Source: Campylobacter vicugnae
Lineage (GTDB): Bacteria > Campylobacterota > Campylobacteria > Campylobacterales > Campylobacteraceae
DNA length: 64,000 nt
NCBI RefSeq assembly: GCF_002139875.1
Contig: NZ_CP018793.1
Span: 1 to 64,000, forward strand
Direction: 5' to 3'
Below are positions 15,090 through 23,730 of this stretch, piece by piece (positions within the stretch are counted from its first letter, which is position 1; every line of letters begins with the position of its first letter). The notes below the pieces were generated by a model. The model had not been told where the DNA came from, ran no database searches, and saw only the letters and a program-made list of their open reading frames with translations. Both the position numbers and the translations under genes were made by a program.

Positions 15090-15102
15090 GGGGGGGGGGG
15101 GG
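15090..15102. repeat. G13 homopolymer tract immediately upstream of the flagellin -35
   Basis: Thirteen consecutive G on the plus strand (C13 on the flagellin strand), 3 bp upstream of the -35 TAAA. Tracts of this length in Campylobacter are normally hypermutable by slippage. It is intergenic, so length changes could alter promoter geometry rather than reading frame. Confidence 0.95.
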
Positions 15103-15526
15103 AATTTGATATATTTTTCATAAAATTTGCAAATTTCTTTATAAATTTAATAGAATTTGAGTTAAATTTGATAAATGTAACTATTTTATCATAAGATGAA
15201 ATTTGAGAAATTTTAAAGAATTTAGCCAAATAGTTAAAATGTAATGCAAGTGTAATTAAATTTAAGAGATTTGAGGTTTTAGTTGAGAATAAGGGGAGAG
15301 ATGGGTGGTTATTGTTTGGTAATTAGTGATTATTTGAGTTGGGATTACTACTAAATATTATAGTGGCAATGGTTTTGCAATGATTGGAGTTTGGGCTATC
15401 ATTGCAAAAATAAGGATAATTATAATTTTAAAGTTATAATATTAATGCATTATAATATTAGCAGATATCACCAAGTAAATCTATCACCGATTTTTATCTT
15501 ATCATCATATTTAAATTCTGTAATCT
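15103..15526. other. AT-rich intergenic region between flagellin and formyltransferase genes
   Basis: About 420 bp without an intact gene. It holds a 12-bp inverted repeat, TTTTGCAATGAT at 15373-15384 and ATCATTGCAAAA at 15398-15409 with a 13-base loop, which may be a terminator for the minus-strand formyltransferase. From 15468 to about 15552 the minus strand encodes what looks like the lost C-terminal tail of that gene in another frame. A G-rich plus-strand patch (15291-15350) has no open frame I can support. Confidence 0.6.
15373..15409. repeat. 12-bp perfect inverted repeat, intergenic
   Basis: TTTTGCAATGAT and its exact complement are separated by 13 bases. It could fold into a stable hairpin on either strand, and lies about 60 bp beyond the reconstructed stop of the formyltransferase (15468). 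No clear U-run follows on either side, so terminator function is possible but unproven. Confidence 0.6.
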
Positions 15527-16390
15527 CTAAGGCTTTATCTTTGCACTTGACCAAAATCCACTTGAAGTAAGCCCTACAATAGCGCCATTTATACACTTAT
15601 AATTTGGAGCATCTAAGTGATATATAGCACGCGATATCTTCATCTCTTTGTCTTTTAGTGTTGTTCTAGCAATTGGGCCAGGATGAGTTATAGCGCGTAT
15701 TAGATTGAAGATTTCTCTAGCAGTTTGATCCCAGTTAATAATCTCATCGCCAATTTTTCGCTGAGTGCAATAAAAGCCATATTTATCAATGCTTGATTGT
15801 TTAGTAGTTTTAAAATCTTTAGATAACATCATCTCTAATGCTTGGCATAGAAGATTAGCGCACTCTGTATGAGCTGTTTGAAGTAGAGTATTATAGTCAT
15901 CGTTATCGCTGATTTGGTAGAACTTTTGTAAGATTATATCGCCTGTATCTATGCCTTCATCTATATAATGCACTGTGATACCAAAGCTTTTTTCATCATT
16001 TATTAACGCCCAGTTTAAAATATTTCTACCACGGTAAAATGGCAAAGCTCCAGCGTGGCAGTTGATCGCCTTTAGTGGAGTAAGGTTTATTAATTGCTTT
16101 TTAAATATCTGATCAAAAGACATAGATACCAATATATCGCAGTTAAATTTAGTAATTTTAGCGATGAATTTAGGCGAGTTTATATCTTTATCTTCTAAAA
16201 GTTCTATGCCATAATCTTTAGCAAATTTAGCTAGAATTTTATCATTTGAGCCATATCTAGTGCAGATAAAGCTAATTTGCATATTTGGATTTTGTATAAT
16301 CTTTTTAAAAGCATTATGCGCCCAAATTCCATCAGCAAAGTAGCCAATTTTTAGTATTTTATTAGGGCTAGAACCCCCCCCTATAATCAT
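15527..16390 (-). CDS. Formyltransferase (sugar N-formyltransferase-like), phase-variable, frameshifted tail
   Basis: An N10-formyltetrahydrofolate-dependent formyltransferase-fold protein. The active-site block NCHAGALPFYRGRN, with the catalytic Asn and His, is near residues 109-122, and IDEGIDTGD holds the conserved Asp. By its flagellar and Maf neighbours it may formylate an amino-sugar used on flagellin or surface glycans; that is inference. The start is ATG after AGGAGG. Codons 4-6 are a G8 tract, in frame at this length. A one-base loss in a T-run (15553-15556) replaces the last about 27 residues (VKCKDKALEI...GDRFTW) with WSSAKIKP. Confidence 0.8.
   Translation of the reverse strand: MIIGGGSSPNKILKIGYFADGIWAHNAFKKIIQNPNMQISFICTRYGSNDKILAKFAKDYGIELLEDKDINSPKFIAKITKFNCDILVSMSFDQIFKKQLINLTPLKAINCHAGALPFYRGRNILNWALINDEKSFGITVHYIDEGIDTGDIILQKFYQISDNDDYNTLLQTAHTECANLLCQALEMMLSKDFKTTKQSSIDKYGFYCTQRKIGDEIINWDQTAREIFNLIRAITHPGPIARTTLKDKEMKISRAIYHLDAPNYKCINGAIVGLTSSGFWSSAKIKP
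16374..16381 (-). repeat. G8 tract within codons 4-6 of the formyltransferase gene
   Basis: Eight C on the plus strand, read as GGG GGG GG on the coding strand directly after ATG ATT ATA. With eight bases the frame stays open; seven or nine would terminate early because no start codon follows the tract nearby. This is the usual form of a translational phase-variation switch. Confidence 0.9.
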
Positions 16391-16409
16391 AACAACCTCC
16401 TAAATTAAA

Positions 16410-17252
16410 TTAATTTACAAAATTTCTAAGCATTTGAATTTCATCAGCCCAGATACTCTCATCTATGGTTTCTAAAATTAATGGAATCTCATCTATATTA
16501 GGATCATTCATTATGCATTTAAAAGCCTCTTTGCCAATAAGTCCTAATCCTAGGCTATCGTGGCGATCTTTGCGTGAGCCAAGTGCGCCTTTGCTATCAT
16601 TAATATGCATTCCACTAAGATATTTATATCCTACTATTTTATCAAATTGAGCCATTGTTTGAGCATAGCTATTGCTATCTCTAATATCATATCCACTAGC
16701 AAAAAGATGGCAAGTATCTATACAGACTCCTACACGGCTACTATCTTTACTCATAGCAATTAAAGCTGCAAGGTGTTCGAATTTATATCCTAAGTTGCTG
16801 CCTTGACCGGCAGTATTTTCGATAACTAGCTTAATATTAGATGATCTTTCTAGTAAGGAATTCATCTGTGAGGCGATGAGTTCTAGACACTTATCTTCGC
16901 TAATTTGCTTAAGATGTGAGCCTGGATGAAAGTTAATAAGTTCAATGCCTAGCTCTTGACATCTATTTATCTCATCTAAAAATGCATTAAAACTCTTAGC
17001 TCTAGCTTCCTCATCTGGATGGCCTAAATTTATTAAATAGCTATTATGTGCTAAAATATGCTTAGGTTTAATGTTGGCTTTGGCTAAATTTGATTTAAAA
17101 TCATTTATATCTTTTTGGGTTAGTGGTTTTGCGCTCCATTGTCTTTGATTTTTGACAAACAGAGCAAAGGCGTCAGCCTTGATATTTGCGGCATTTTGTG
17201 GAGCGTTTGCTACGCCACCACTTGCGCTGACATGCGCTCCGATTCTTTTCAT
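16410..17252 (-). CDS. nfo: Endonuclease IV (AP endonuclease)
   Basis: Zn-dependent apurinic/apyrimidinic endonuclease of base-excision repair. The 280-residue TIM-barrel protein starts [18 protein letters not shown] and shows the family blocks [62 protein letters not shown] and PLILETI. These hold the His, Glu and Asp ligands of the trinuclear zinc centre. It overlaps the upstream lipoprotein-like gene by 4 bp, and the formyltransferase follows 19 bp downstream, so all three may be cotranscribed. Confidence 0.97.
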   Translation of the reverse strand: MKRIGAHVSASGGVANAPQNAANIKADAFALFVKNQRQWSAKPLTQKDINDFKSNLAKANIKPKHILAHNSYLINLGHPDEEARAKSFNAFLDEINRCQELGIELINFHPGSHLKQISEDKCLELIASQMNSLLERSSNIKLVIENTAGQGSNLGYKFEHLAALIAMSKDSSRVGVCIDTCHLFASGYDIRDSNSYAQTMAQFDKIVGYKYLSGMHINDSKGALGSRKDRHDSLGLGLIGKEAFKCIMNDPNIDEIPLILETIDESIWADEIQMLRNFVN

Positions 17253-17770
17253 TGTAGCTCTCTTATTATGATTTTTACTCTATTTTTGTTATCTATAAAT
17301 TTTATCAAATTATCACAAACTTCGTATTTTATCATTTTATTAATTATATTTTGTTCAAACCCGCAACTTGTCTGCTTAAGAGTATTGCTATCATAAATTG
17401 GGCGTTTGGAGATTATATCATCCATAATTTCATCATAGTGAGTAGATTTTAGGTATTTGGTATTAAATATTTGGCGATTATAGCAAACGCTATTAATGCA
17501 TATATTTTGGGCTAATTTTAAATTTAAAATCACAGCACCGCTGCTATAAATTTGAATTTGGCTTTCATTTGCGTAGTGATGGATAAATCCAGCATCACTA
17601 ATGCGAAAATCAGGAGTAATAAAACTAAATAAAATACTATTAGAACGCTGTGGCTGATGTGAAAAACAACCTAAAAATAGTATAGAAAATAGCAATAAAA
17701 TAGCAAATTTAAAACCAAATTTATAGATACTCAAAGCCAAACCTTTTAATAAAGTTGGTAAATTATACAT
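17249..17770 (-). CDS. Putative lipoprotein of unknown function
   Basis: A 173-residue protein with a hydrophobic segment at 19-34 followed by a lipobox-like FLGC (Cys35), so export and lipid attachment are plausible. The motif is not ideal and about 18 residues precede the hydrophobic core, so a later start is possible. Five further cysteines lie after the lipobox ([20 protein letters not shown]). No known domain is recognised. Overlaps nfo by 4 bp. Confidence 0.65.
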   Translation of the reverse strand: MYNLPTLLKGLALSIYKFGFKFAILLLFSILFLGCFSHQPQRSNSILFSFITPDFRISDAGFIHHYANESQIQIYSSGAVILNLKLAQNICINSVCYNRQIFNTKYLKSTHYDEIMDDIISKRPIYDSNTLKQTSCGFEQNIINKMIKYEVCDNLIKFIDNKNRVKIIIRELQ

Positions 17771-17821
17771 CTTTTTTGTAAATCGCTATGATATTTAAGT
17801 CTTATTTAAGTCTTATTCTTG

Positions 17822-17827
17822 TATAAT
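17822..17827 (+). promoter_or_regulatory. -10 box of the tRNA-Glu promoter
   Basis: TATAAT ends 20 bp before the first base of tRNA-Glu, leaving room for a short 5' leader. No conserved -35 is seen, as is common in Campylobacter. Confidence 0.7.
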
Positions 17828-17847
17828 TCCACTCACACAACCGCAGT

Positions 17848-17922
17848 GGCCCCTTCGTCTAGCGGTTAGGACATCGCCCTTTCACGGCGGTAACACGAGT
17901 TCGAGTCTCGTAGGGGTCACCA
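17848..17922 (+). tRNA. tRNA-Glu (anticodon UUC)
   Basis: A 75-base cloverleaf. The acceptor stem GGCCCCU pairs with AGGGGUC (one G-U), the anticodon loop is CUUUCAC with anticodon UUC, and the T-arm is GAGUUCGAGUCUC. The discriminator A is at 17919 and CCA is encoded at 17920-17922. It is a single tRNA between the nfo operon and the Maf gene. Confidence 0.97.
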
Positions 17923-18063
17923 CTTCATTTTTTTAATCTCGTTTTTTTATTACTTTCTTATTTATTTTTATTAAGTTATCATTTAATTTTATTAATTTTA
18001 AATTTATTTTCTATTTATTCTTTAAATTAAGCCAAATTTGACTACAATAAAGCCTAGAAAATC

Positions 18064-18069
18064 CGATAT
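18064..18069 (+). promoter_or_regulatory. Possible sigma-28 -10 element before the Maf gene
   Basis: CCGATATAA with CGATAT at 18064-18069, 26 bp before the preferred ATG of the Maf gene. A TACA at 18043-18046 has the right 17-base spacing but is a weak -35. The match to the flagellin promoter suggests coregulation with late flagellar genes. Confidence 0.45.
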
Positions 18070-18094
18070 AAAAGCTAAATTTAAAAGGAAAATT

Positions 18095-20161
18095 ATGCAA
18101 AATGGTGAAAAAAAAGATATTAATGAGTTAAAAAACGACATCTCAAAAAAAGATGAACGAGATCTAACAGAAGATGAGAAAAAGTTCAAAGAACTAGATG
18201 CCAAAATAGCTCAAAAAATCCAAAATGAAGAAGAGATAACAACCCTTGATAAAAACATAACTGCAATGATGCCGTATGCTATTGATACATCTCTTACGCT
18301 TTTTGGTCTAGAAGAAAATAAAAAATTTGGCGTATATATGGGTAAGGATCCGCTAGATTTAAATATCATAAATCTTGAAACTAAAGAGTATCTATATAAT
18401 AGTCCAGCTAAAGATGTAGAAAAGAAGATAATCGAGTTTGAAGAGGAGTATGCCAGACATAGAGCATTATTTATCTATGGAATTGGCAATGGTGTATTTT
18501 TAAAATCGATTTTGGCTAATCCAAGCCATAAAAAGATCTTTGTATTTGAACCTGAGATTGAAATATTATATGCTGCACTTAGCTTGATTGACTTTTCTAG
18601 GGATATTTTTACCGATAGGCTTGTTATTCTTGATTCGCATAAGGTTACATTTTTGCAATTTTATATTATATGTAAAATGCCTGATGTATTTCATAGTTTT
18701 AGGCTGTATAATATGCATATTATAGATGATTATTATAATAATGAAAAATATCAAGAAAATATCTTAGAGTTAAATAAAACAATGCAAAAAGCAATTGTTC
18801 AAACCTTATATGAACGTGGTAATGATTCTAAAGATTGTCTATTAGGTATGATTCAAACAACTCAGCACCTACCAGATGTATTTGGCGCTATACCTCTTAG
18901 AGATATTATCAATAAACGCAAAGGCAAGATTGATTCAGCTGTAGTTGTATCTACTGGTCCATCACTGCACAAGCAGCTTCCAATCCTTAAAAAGCTAGCT
19001 CCATATACTGTAATAGTAGCAGTAGATGCAAGCTATCCAATTTTAAAAGAGTATGGGATTAAGCCTGATTATGTTACTTCGATTGAGAGAATTCAGCCTA
19101 CTCCAGATTTTTTCAAACCTGCTAGAACTAAATTTGATGATGGAATAATTTTTGTCGTAGCGTCTCTTACTCATCATGAATCAGTAGAAAATTTACATGA
19201 TAAAGATGTTTGTTATGCTATGAGACCGCTTAATTATGAGATGAGTTTTAAAGATTTTAAATTTGGCTATATCGGTGGCGGACAAAGTGCTGCGCATATG
19301 GCATGGAATATAACTCAAGCTTTAGATTGTAAAGATGTAATGCTAATAGGCCAAGACTTAGCATATGGAGAAGATGGCACTAGCCACTCTAAAGGGCATA
19401 TATTTAAAGAGACAGAGATTCCAGTAGAAGAAGTGCCTATAATGACTACAAAATATGGCGGACAAGGCGAAATTCAAACTACTTTTGTGTGGAATTTATT
19501 TAGGCAGTATTTTGAGCATAATATCGCAATGCTACAAAGAAGCAATCCGGACTATAAGCTATATAATTGTACAGAAGGTGGCGCAAGGATAGAAGGAACA
19601 ACTGAGGTGCCATTTAAAGAGATGGCTGAAAAGATTATCGCAAAAGGTAAAAAGAAAAACTTTAAGCCTATTATGCCAATAAGCAAAGAAAAACAAGAAC
19701 AGCACCTTAAAAAAGCGATTAAAAACATAACTGGAATTTTCAAAACTGGCCATAAAATTCAAAAAAAATGCGAACGCCTATATCTAAAAATTGCCAAAGA
19801 GATAGAAAAAGGCAAAAAGCTAAAAGAGCAAGATAAAGCAGATAAAATCAACTATGATAAGTTACAAAAACTCTCATTTGAGATTGATAGCCTAAAAGAA
19901 TATGTCTTTAAAGATAAAATTTTTATGTCTTCATTTTATGGAATTTGTGGTGCGATGCTAAATAGCCAAGAGTTAGAATTGGCTGTAATTTCAGCTCGTA
20001 GAGCCGATACTGATGAAGAAAAAAACGATAAATTGTTTGAGTGGGTTTCATGCCAAAGCTACTGGATATTTAGTTTAGCTGGAAGTATAGATGCGACTTT
20101 AGGCAAACTAGCTGATGCGGCTAGTGGATTTATGGATAGCCATAAATTATTAGAACAATGA
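18095..20161 (+). CDS. Maf/DUF115 motility accessory factor family protein
   Basis: A 688-residue member of the motility accessory factor family (DUF115, 6-hydroxymethylpterin-pyrophosphokinase MptE-like). Some members transfer pseudaminic- or legionaminic-type sugars to flagellin. The central conserved block STGPSLHKQLP, then VAVDASYPIL and IKPDYVTSIER, spans about 282-330, and IGGGQSAAHMAWN is near 395-407. Met at 18095 (MQNGEKKD) is chosen: AAAAGGAAAA precedes it, and the 19 earlier codons contain the CGATAT promoter-like element. The charged N-terminus and C-terminal coiled region are typical. Overlaps the next gene by 4 bp. Confidence 0.88.
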   Translation: MQNGEKKDINELKNDISKKDERDLTEDEKKFKELDAKIAQKIQNEEEITTLDKNITAMMPYAIDTSLTLFGLEENKKFGVYMGKDPLDLNIINLETKEYLYNSPAKDVEKKIIEFEEEYARHRALFIYGIGNGVFLKSILANPSHKKIFVFEPEIEILYAALSLIDFSRDIFTDRLVILDSHKVTFLQFYIICKMPDVFHSFRLYNMHIIDDYYNNEKYQENILELNKTMQKAIVQTLYERGNDSKDCLLGMIQTTQHLPDVFGAIPLRDIINKRKGKIDSAVVVSTGPSLHKQLPILKKLAPYTVIVAVDASYPILKEYGIKPDYVTSIERIQPTPDFFKPARTKFDDGIIFVVASLTHHESVENLHDKDVCYAMRPLNYEMSFKDFKFGYIGGGQSAAHMAWNITQALDCKDVMLIGQDLAYGEDGTSHSKGHIFKETEIPVEEVPIMTTKYGGQGEIQTTFVWNLFRQYFEHNIAMLQRSNPDYKLYNCTEGGARIEGTTEVPFKEMAEKIIAKGKKKNFKPIMPISKEKQEQHLKKAIKNITGIFKTGHKIQKKCERLYLKIAKEIEKGKKLKEQDKADKINYDKLQKLSFEIDSLKEYVFKDKIFMSSFYGICGAMLNSQELELAVISARRADTDEEKNDKLFEWVSCQSYWIFSLAGSIDATLGKLADAASGFMDSHKLLEQ

Positions 20162-21714
20162 TAAATAAAGATATTAAATCTACTTATGATGAGCATACTT
20201 ATGACTCATACTCATATGGTCAGACATGGATAGATTATCTATATGCTGTAGCTAGATTACATGGCCTAGCTGCTAGTGATCCATATAGCTCTAATATACT
20301 TGAGATAGGGTGTGCTATGGGTGGCAATATTATTGGCCAAGCTATAAATCACCCAAACTCAAATTTTATAGGAATCGATCTAAGTAGCGAACAAATTGCT
20401 ATAGGTAAGCGTGCTATTGATGGTATAGGATGTACAAATATTAAGCTAATTGAGATGGATATTTGTAATTTAGTGAGCGAATTTAAAGGCAAGATTGAAT
20501 TTGATTATATCATCTGTCATGGGATTTATAGCTGGGTGCCTGATTTTGTGCGAAGTGCGATTCTTGATAGTTGCAAGGAGCTATTAAGCAAAAATGGTGT
20601 AGCGTTTATTAGCTATAACTGTTATCCAGGGTGGAAATATGTAGAGCCATTACGCGATTTTATGCGATTTAGTGCTGTAAAAAGTAGTGGAAATGTGGCT
20701 GATTTAGAACCTGGATTAAACGCTATAAAATTCCAAAAAGCTTTTTACGCTAAATATATGCCAAATGAATCAAGTGCAACGCATATTAAAAGTTTAAATT
20801 TAGAGTATATAAATCATATTCAAAGCTATCCAAAAAGCTATGTAGCTCATGAATATATGGAGATTTGCAATCAGCCATTTTATTTTTTAGATTTTGTAGC
20901 TGATGCAAATGATCATGGGCTTTGCTATATAGCAGATGCGACATATCATTTTGATCCTTCGTTTTTACCTGATGGTGCTATAAGTCAGTATTTTAAGCTA
21001 TCTTTTGATGATTATATATCTGCAAATCAAGCTTATGATTTTTTATATTCTATTAGATTTAGAAGCTCAATCATCACTAAAGCGCAAAACCAAAATACTC
21101 TAATAACAAGTGATGAGCATAAGGCAGAGTTTATAAAAGATCTACATTTTAAACTCACAAAACCAACCCCACAGCTCATAAATTCAGCTAAAAATACATA
21201 TATCGAGCCACTAGCAAAGGCTTTAAATGATCTATTTCCTGCTACTTTAAGTTATGATGATGTAAAAGCAGTTTATCCAAAAGATGATATTGTATTTAGA
21301 TATTATGATATTAGAACTGTAACAAATAATGCTCTTACTATCACCTATAAGCCTTGTAAAAAGCTTTTGTATATTCCAGGTAAAACTAGGTTAAAAAGTG
21401 CTTATATACCATATCTAAAATATTTTTTAGAAAATGATTGCGCAATTGGAGTGGCAACTCCATTAAATGATAGATTAAATGCAGATAAGCATACGCTTGA
21501 ACTTGCTTTAATGTTTGATGGAAACCATACTACAAAAGATATCTATAATCATATAAAAGCTAAATTTGAACAAGAGAAGTTAATCCCAACTATCCAAAAA
21601 GATGGTAAAAATATTCCACTCCAAAGCCCAAAAGAGCAAAGCCAATACTTCAAAGATGCAGTAGAGACTATCAAGCTATCACTAATTAATGGCCTAATGT
21701 TAGAAGAGTACTAA
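20158..21714 (+). CDS. SAM-dependent methyltransferase with regulatory domain
   Basis: A 518-residue class I methyltransferase. SAM-binding motif I EIGCAMGGN is near residues 49-57, followed by FIGIDLSSEQI and the motif III/IV-like IICHGIYSWVP. The long C-terminal half resembles the MethyTransf_Reg (PF10119) type found with such enzymes. The substrate is unknown. The ATGA overlap with the Maf gene indicates coupling, so methylation of a flagellar glycan or protein is a reasonable inference. Confidence 0.82.
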   Translation: MINKDIKSTYDEHTYDSYSYGQTWIDYLYAVARLHGLAASDPYSSNILEIGCAMGGNIIGQAINHPNSNFIGIDLSSEQIAIGKRAIDGIGCTNIKLIEMDICNLVSEFKGKIEFDYIICHGIYSWVPDFVRSAILDSCKELLSKNGVAFISYNCYPGWKYVEPLRDFMRFSAVKSSGNVADLEPGLNAIKFQKAFYAKYMPNESSATHIKSLNLEYINHIQSYPKSYVAHEYMEICNQPFYFLDFVADANDHGLCYIADATYHFDPSFLPDGAISQYFKLSFDDYISANQAYDFLYSIRFRSSIITKAQNQNTLITSDEHKAEFIKDLHFKLTKPTPQLINSAKNTYIEPLAKALNDLFPATLSYDDVKAVYPKDDIVFRYYDIRTVTNNALTITYKPCKKLLYIPGKTRLKSAYIPYLKYFLENDCAIGVATPLNDRLNADKHTLELALMFDGNHTTKDIYNHIKAKFEQEKLIPTIQKDGKNIPLQSPKEQSQYFKDAVETIKLSLINGLMLEEY

Positions 21715-21720
21715 ACTCTT

Positions 21721-22989
21721 CTATAAGGCATTTGCGATTAACTCTATTGGATTAGCGCATTTTGTGCTGCTACCATGAATATGCAAGGCGTTGTTTAGCT
21801 GCATTTTACATGCGCTACATTCACTTCCTACGCAGCTAGCATCTACGGCGTTTATCTGCGCGGCTCTGCTTTGACCAGCTTGGCGACTTAGGTGATATTT
21901 TTCACTTTGCATTGTTACACCACCAAACCCACAACAGCTATGATTATCACTCATCTCATTTAATATATATGCACGCTTTAAAAGCTCTCTTGGCTCTTTC
22001 CACACGCCTTGCATTTTTCTTGCGTGACAAGGGTCGTGATATGTTATTTTAGTTTTTTGTTTGTTTTTATTTTTTTCATCTAGAATTTGAGCTAAATTTG
22101 TAAATTTGACAAAATATTCAGTAGCTAGATATATCTTTTTACTTATATTTATCGCTCTTTGTCTCCACTGCTCATCATTGTGAAAATAGTGTTCATAATC
22201 AACCTTTATCATCGCTGAACAGGTCGCTTCAGGAATTATAATGGCTTCTATTTTGGAGCTATTAATTAAGCTTTCAAAATACTCAATATTTTTTTTAGCT
22301 AGATAATCAACTGTGTTAAAATCTCCTGTAAAATATGCTGGAGCCGAGCAGCACCCTTGCGATTTCATCAAGTGAGCATTTATTTTTAACTCTTTTAAGA
22401 TTTTTAACAATCCTTTTCCGATATCGGTATAAGCGTAGTTTCCCATACAGCCAATAAATATCCCAATAGTTTTATCTCCGCCATTATCTATAAATTCAGG
22501 GTTTGAGTTTAAAAAGCTCTTTTTAGATGCAGTTGGCAAAAGGCGTTCTTTTTTCATCATTGGAAAGCTAAATCTTGGGCTCATATTGCCATCTTTAATC
22601 TTAAATCCACAGCTTTGAAATACATAGCCAAGTCGTGCTGCAATATCCATAATCTTTCTATTTCTAAGCAACCAAAAAAATGCTCTTTTATACCATGCAA
22701 TTCCAAATTTAGCTGCTATATCGGCTCTTACATTTTCTATCATAGTATCAGTTGGCAGTGATGCTGGGCAGTCTTGAACGCAATTAGTACATAAAAAACA
22801 GCTCTCAAAAACATCTTTTAAATCCTTATCAAGCTCAATCTCACCCCTATGATATGCGCCTAAAAGATCTAAAAACCCTCTAGGACTTCTAACCTCATCG
22901 CCGCTAATTTTATATATCGTGCAGTTTGGTTTGCACTTTCCACATTTGACACACGCATCGCTTACTGCGCTAAAATTATAATTTCCCAT
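21721..22989 (-). CDS. Fe-S oxidoreductase of the GlpC/GlcF (CCG-domain) type
   Basis: A 422-residue (Fe-S)-binding protein. Two ferredoxin-type clusters are at the N-terminus: CVKCGKCKPNC (Cys13, 16, 19, 23) and CFLCTNCVQDC near 64-74. Two CCG-type cysteine-rich blocks follow (SQGCCSAPAYF near 209 and SCCGFGGVTM near 347, with HDPCHARKMQG between). Such subunits pass electrons from glycolate, lactate or glycerol-3-phosphate dehydrogenases. No flavin subunit lies next to it here, so the electron donor is unclear. One base separates it from proC, so they are cotranscribed. Confidence 0.87.
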   Translation of the reverse strand: MGNYNFSAVSDACVKCGKCKPNCTIYKISGDEVRSPRGFLDLLGAYHRGEIELDKDLKDVFESCFLCTNCVQDCPASLPTDTMIENVRADIAAKFGIAWYKRAFFWLLRNRKIMDIAARLGYVFQSCGFKIKDGNMSPRFSFPMMKKERLLPTASKKSFLNSNPEFIDNGGDKTIGIFIGCMGNYAYTDIGKGLLKILKELKINAHLMKSQGCCSAPAYFTGDFNTVDYLAKKNIEYFESLINSSKIEAIIIPEATCSAMIKVDYEHYFHNDEQWRQRAINISKKIYLATEYFVKFTNLAQILDEKNKNKQKTKITYHDPCHARKMQGVWKEPRELLKRAYILNEMSDNHSCCGFGGVTMQSEKYHLSRQAGQSRAAQINAVDASCVGSECSACKMQLNNALHIHGSSTKCANPIELIANAL

Positions 22990-23730
22990 TTATCCTCTTT
23001 GTTTTGTCAAACTTGAATTTACTGCTTGCATAAAAGCACTTCTAACTCCAGCTTTTTCAAGCTCATACACGCCCTCAATTGTCGTTCCAGCTGGCGAGCA
23101 AATGCTATCTTTTATCAAAGCCGGATGAGTATCATTAATTAAAGTAGCAAAACTAGTAAATAATCCACTTGTCATCGCCTTAGCGTCATTAGTTTTAAGT
23201 CCTGAGCGAACAGCAGCATTGCTAATAGCTTCAGCTACTAAGGCTAGATATGCTGGAGCACATCCGCTAATTATACTTGCAGCATCAAATTCAGCCTTAG
23301 AGTCAAATTTAACCGCCTTGCCAAAACCATTTAAAATATACTCTATATTATCTGTTTGTGCATTTGCCATATATGGATTAATGCTAGCTCTATTTTTGGC
23401 TGCTATATTTGGTAGGCAAATGGCGTGAGCGTCTGAATTTAATGTTTGAATTTGCTCTAGATCAGTGCGTGCTAGAACGCTAATTATTAAATTTGCTTTA
23501 CCGTTTATAATATTGGCAAACCATTTAAACGCATTTGGTTTAATGGCTAAGATAATATTTTTGCCATCTATATTGTAATTATCATCAATAATCTCAATTT
23601 CAAATTCACTACTTAAACTTTGTAGTTTAGGGTTAGCTCTACTAGCTAAAGTAACGCTAAATCCAGAAGACTTTAGCCCTTTAGCCATTGCTAGACCCAT
23701 ATTCCCAGCACCAACTATTACAACTTTCAT
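22990..23730 (-). CDS. proC: Pyrroline-5-carboxylate reductase
   Basis: Last step of proline synthesis, NAD(P)H-dependent. The 246 residues start with a Rossmann motif VGAGNMGLAMAKGL at 5-18. The C-terminal signature includes ISGCAPAYLALVAEA and SPAGTTIEGVYELEKAGVRSAF. It is slightly shorter than the approximately 270-residue E. coli enzyme, as I would expect for Campylobacter. Overlaps the upstream gene by 4 bp. Confidence 0.95.
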   Translation of the reverse strand: MKVVIVGAGNMGLAMAKGLKSSGFSVTLASRANPKLQSLSSEFEIEIIDDNYNIDGKNIILAIKPNAFKWFANIINGKANLIISVLARTDLEQIQTLNSDAHAICLPNIAAKNRASINPYMANAQTDNIEYILNGFGKAVKFDSKAEFDAASIISGCAPAYLALVAEAISNAAVRSGLKTNDAKAMTSGLFTSFATLINDTHPALIKDSICSPAGTTIEGVYELEKAGVRSAFMQAVNSSLTKQRG

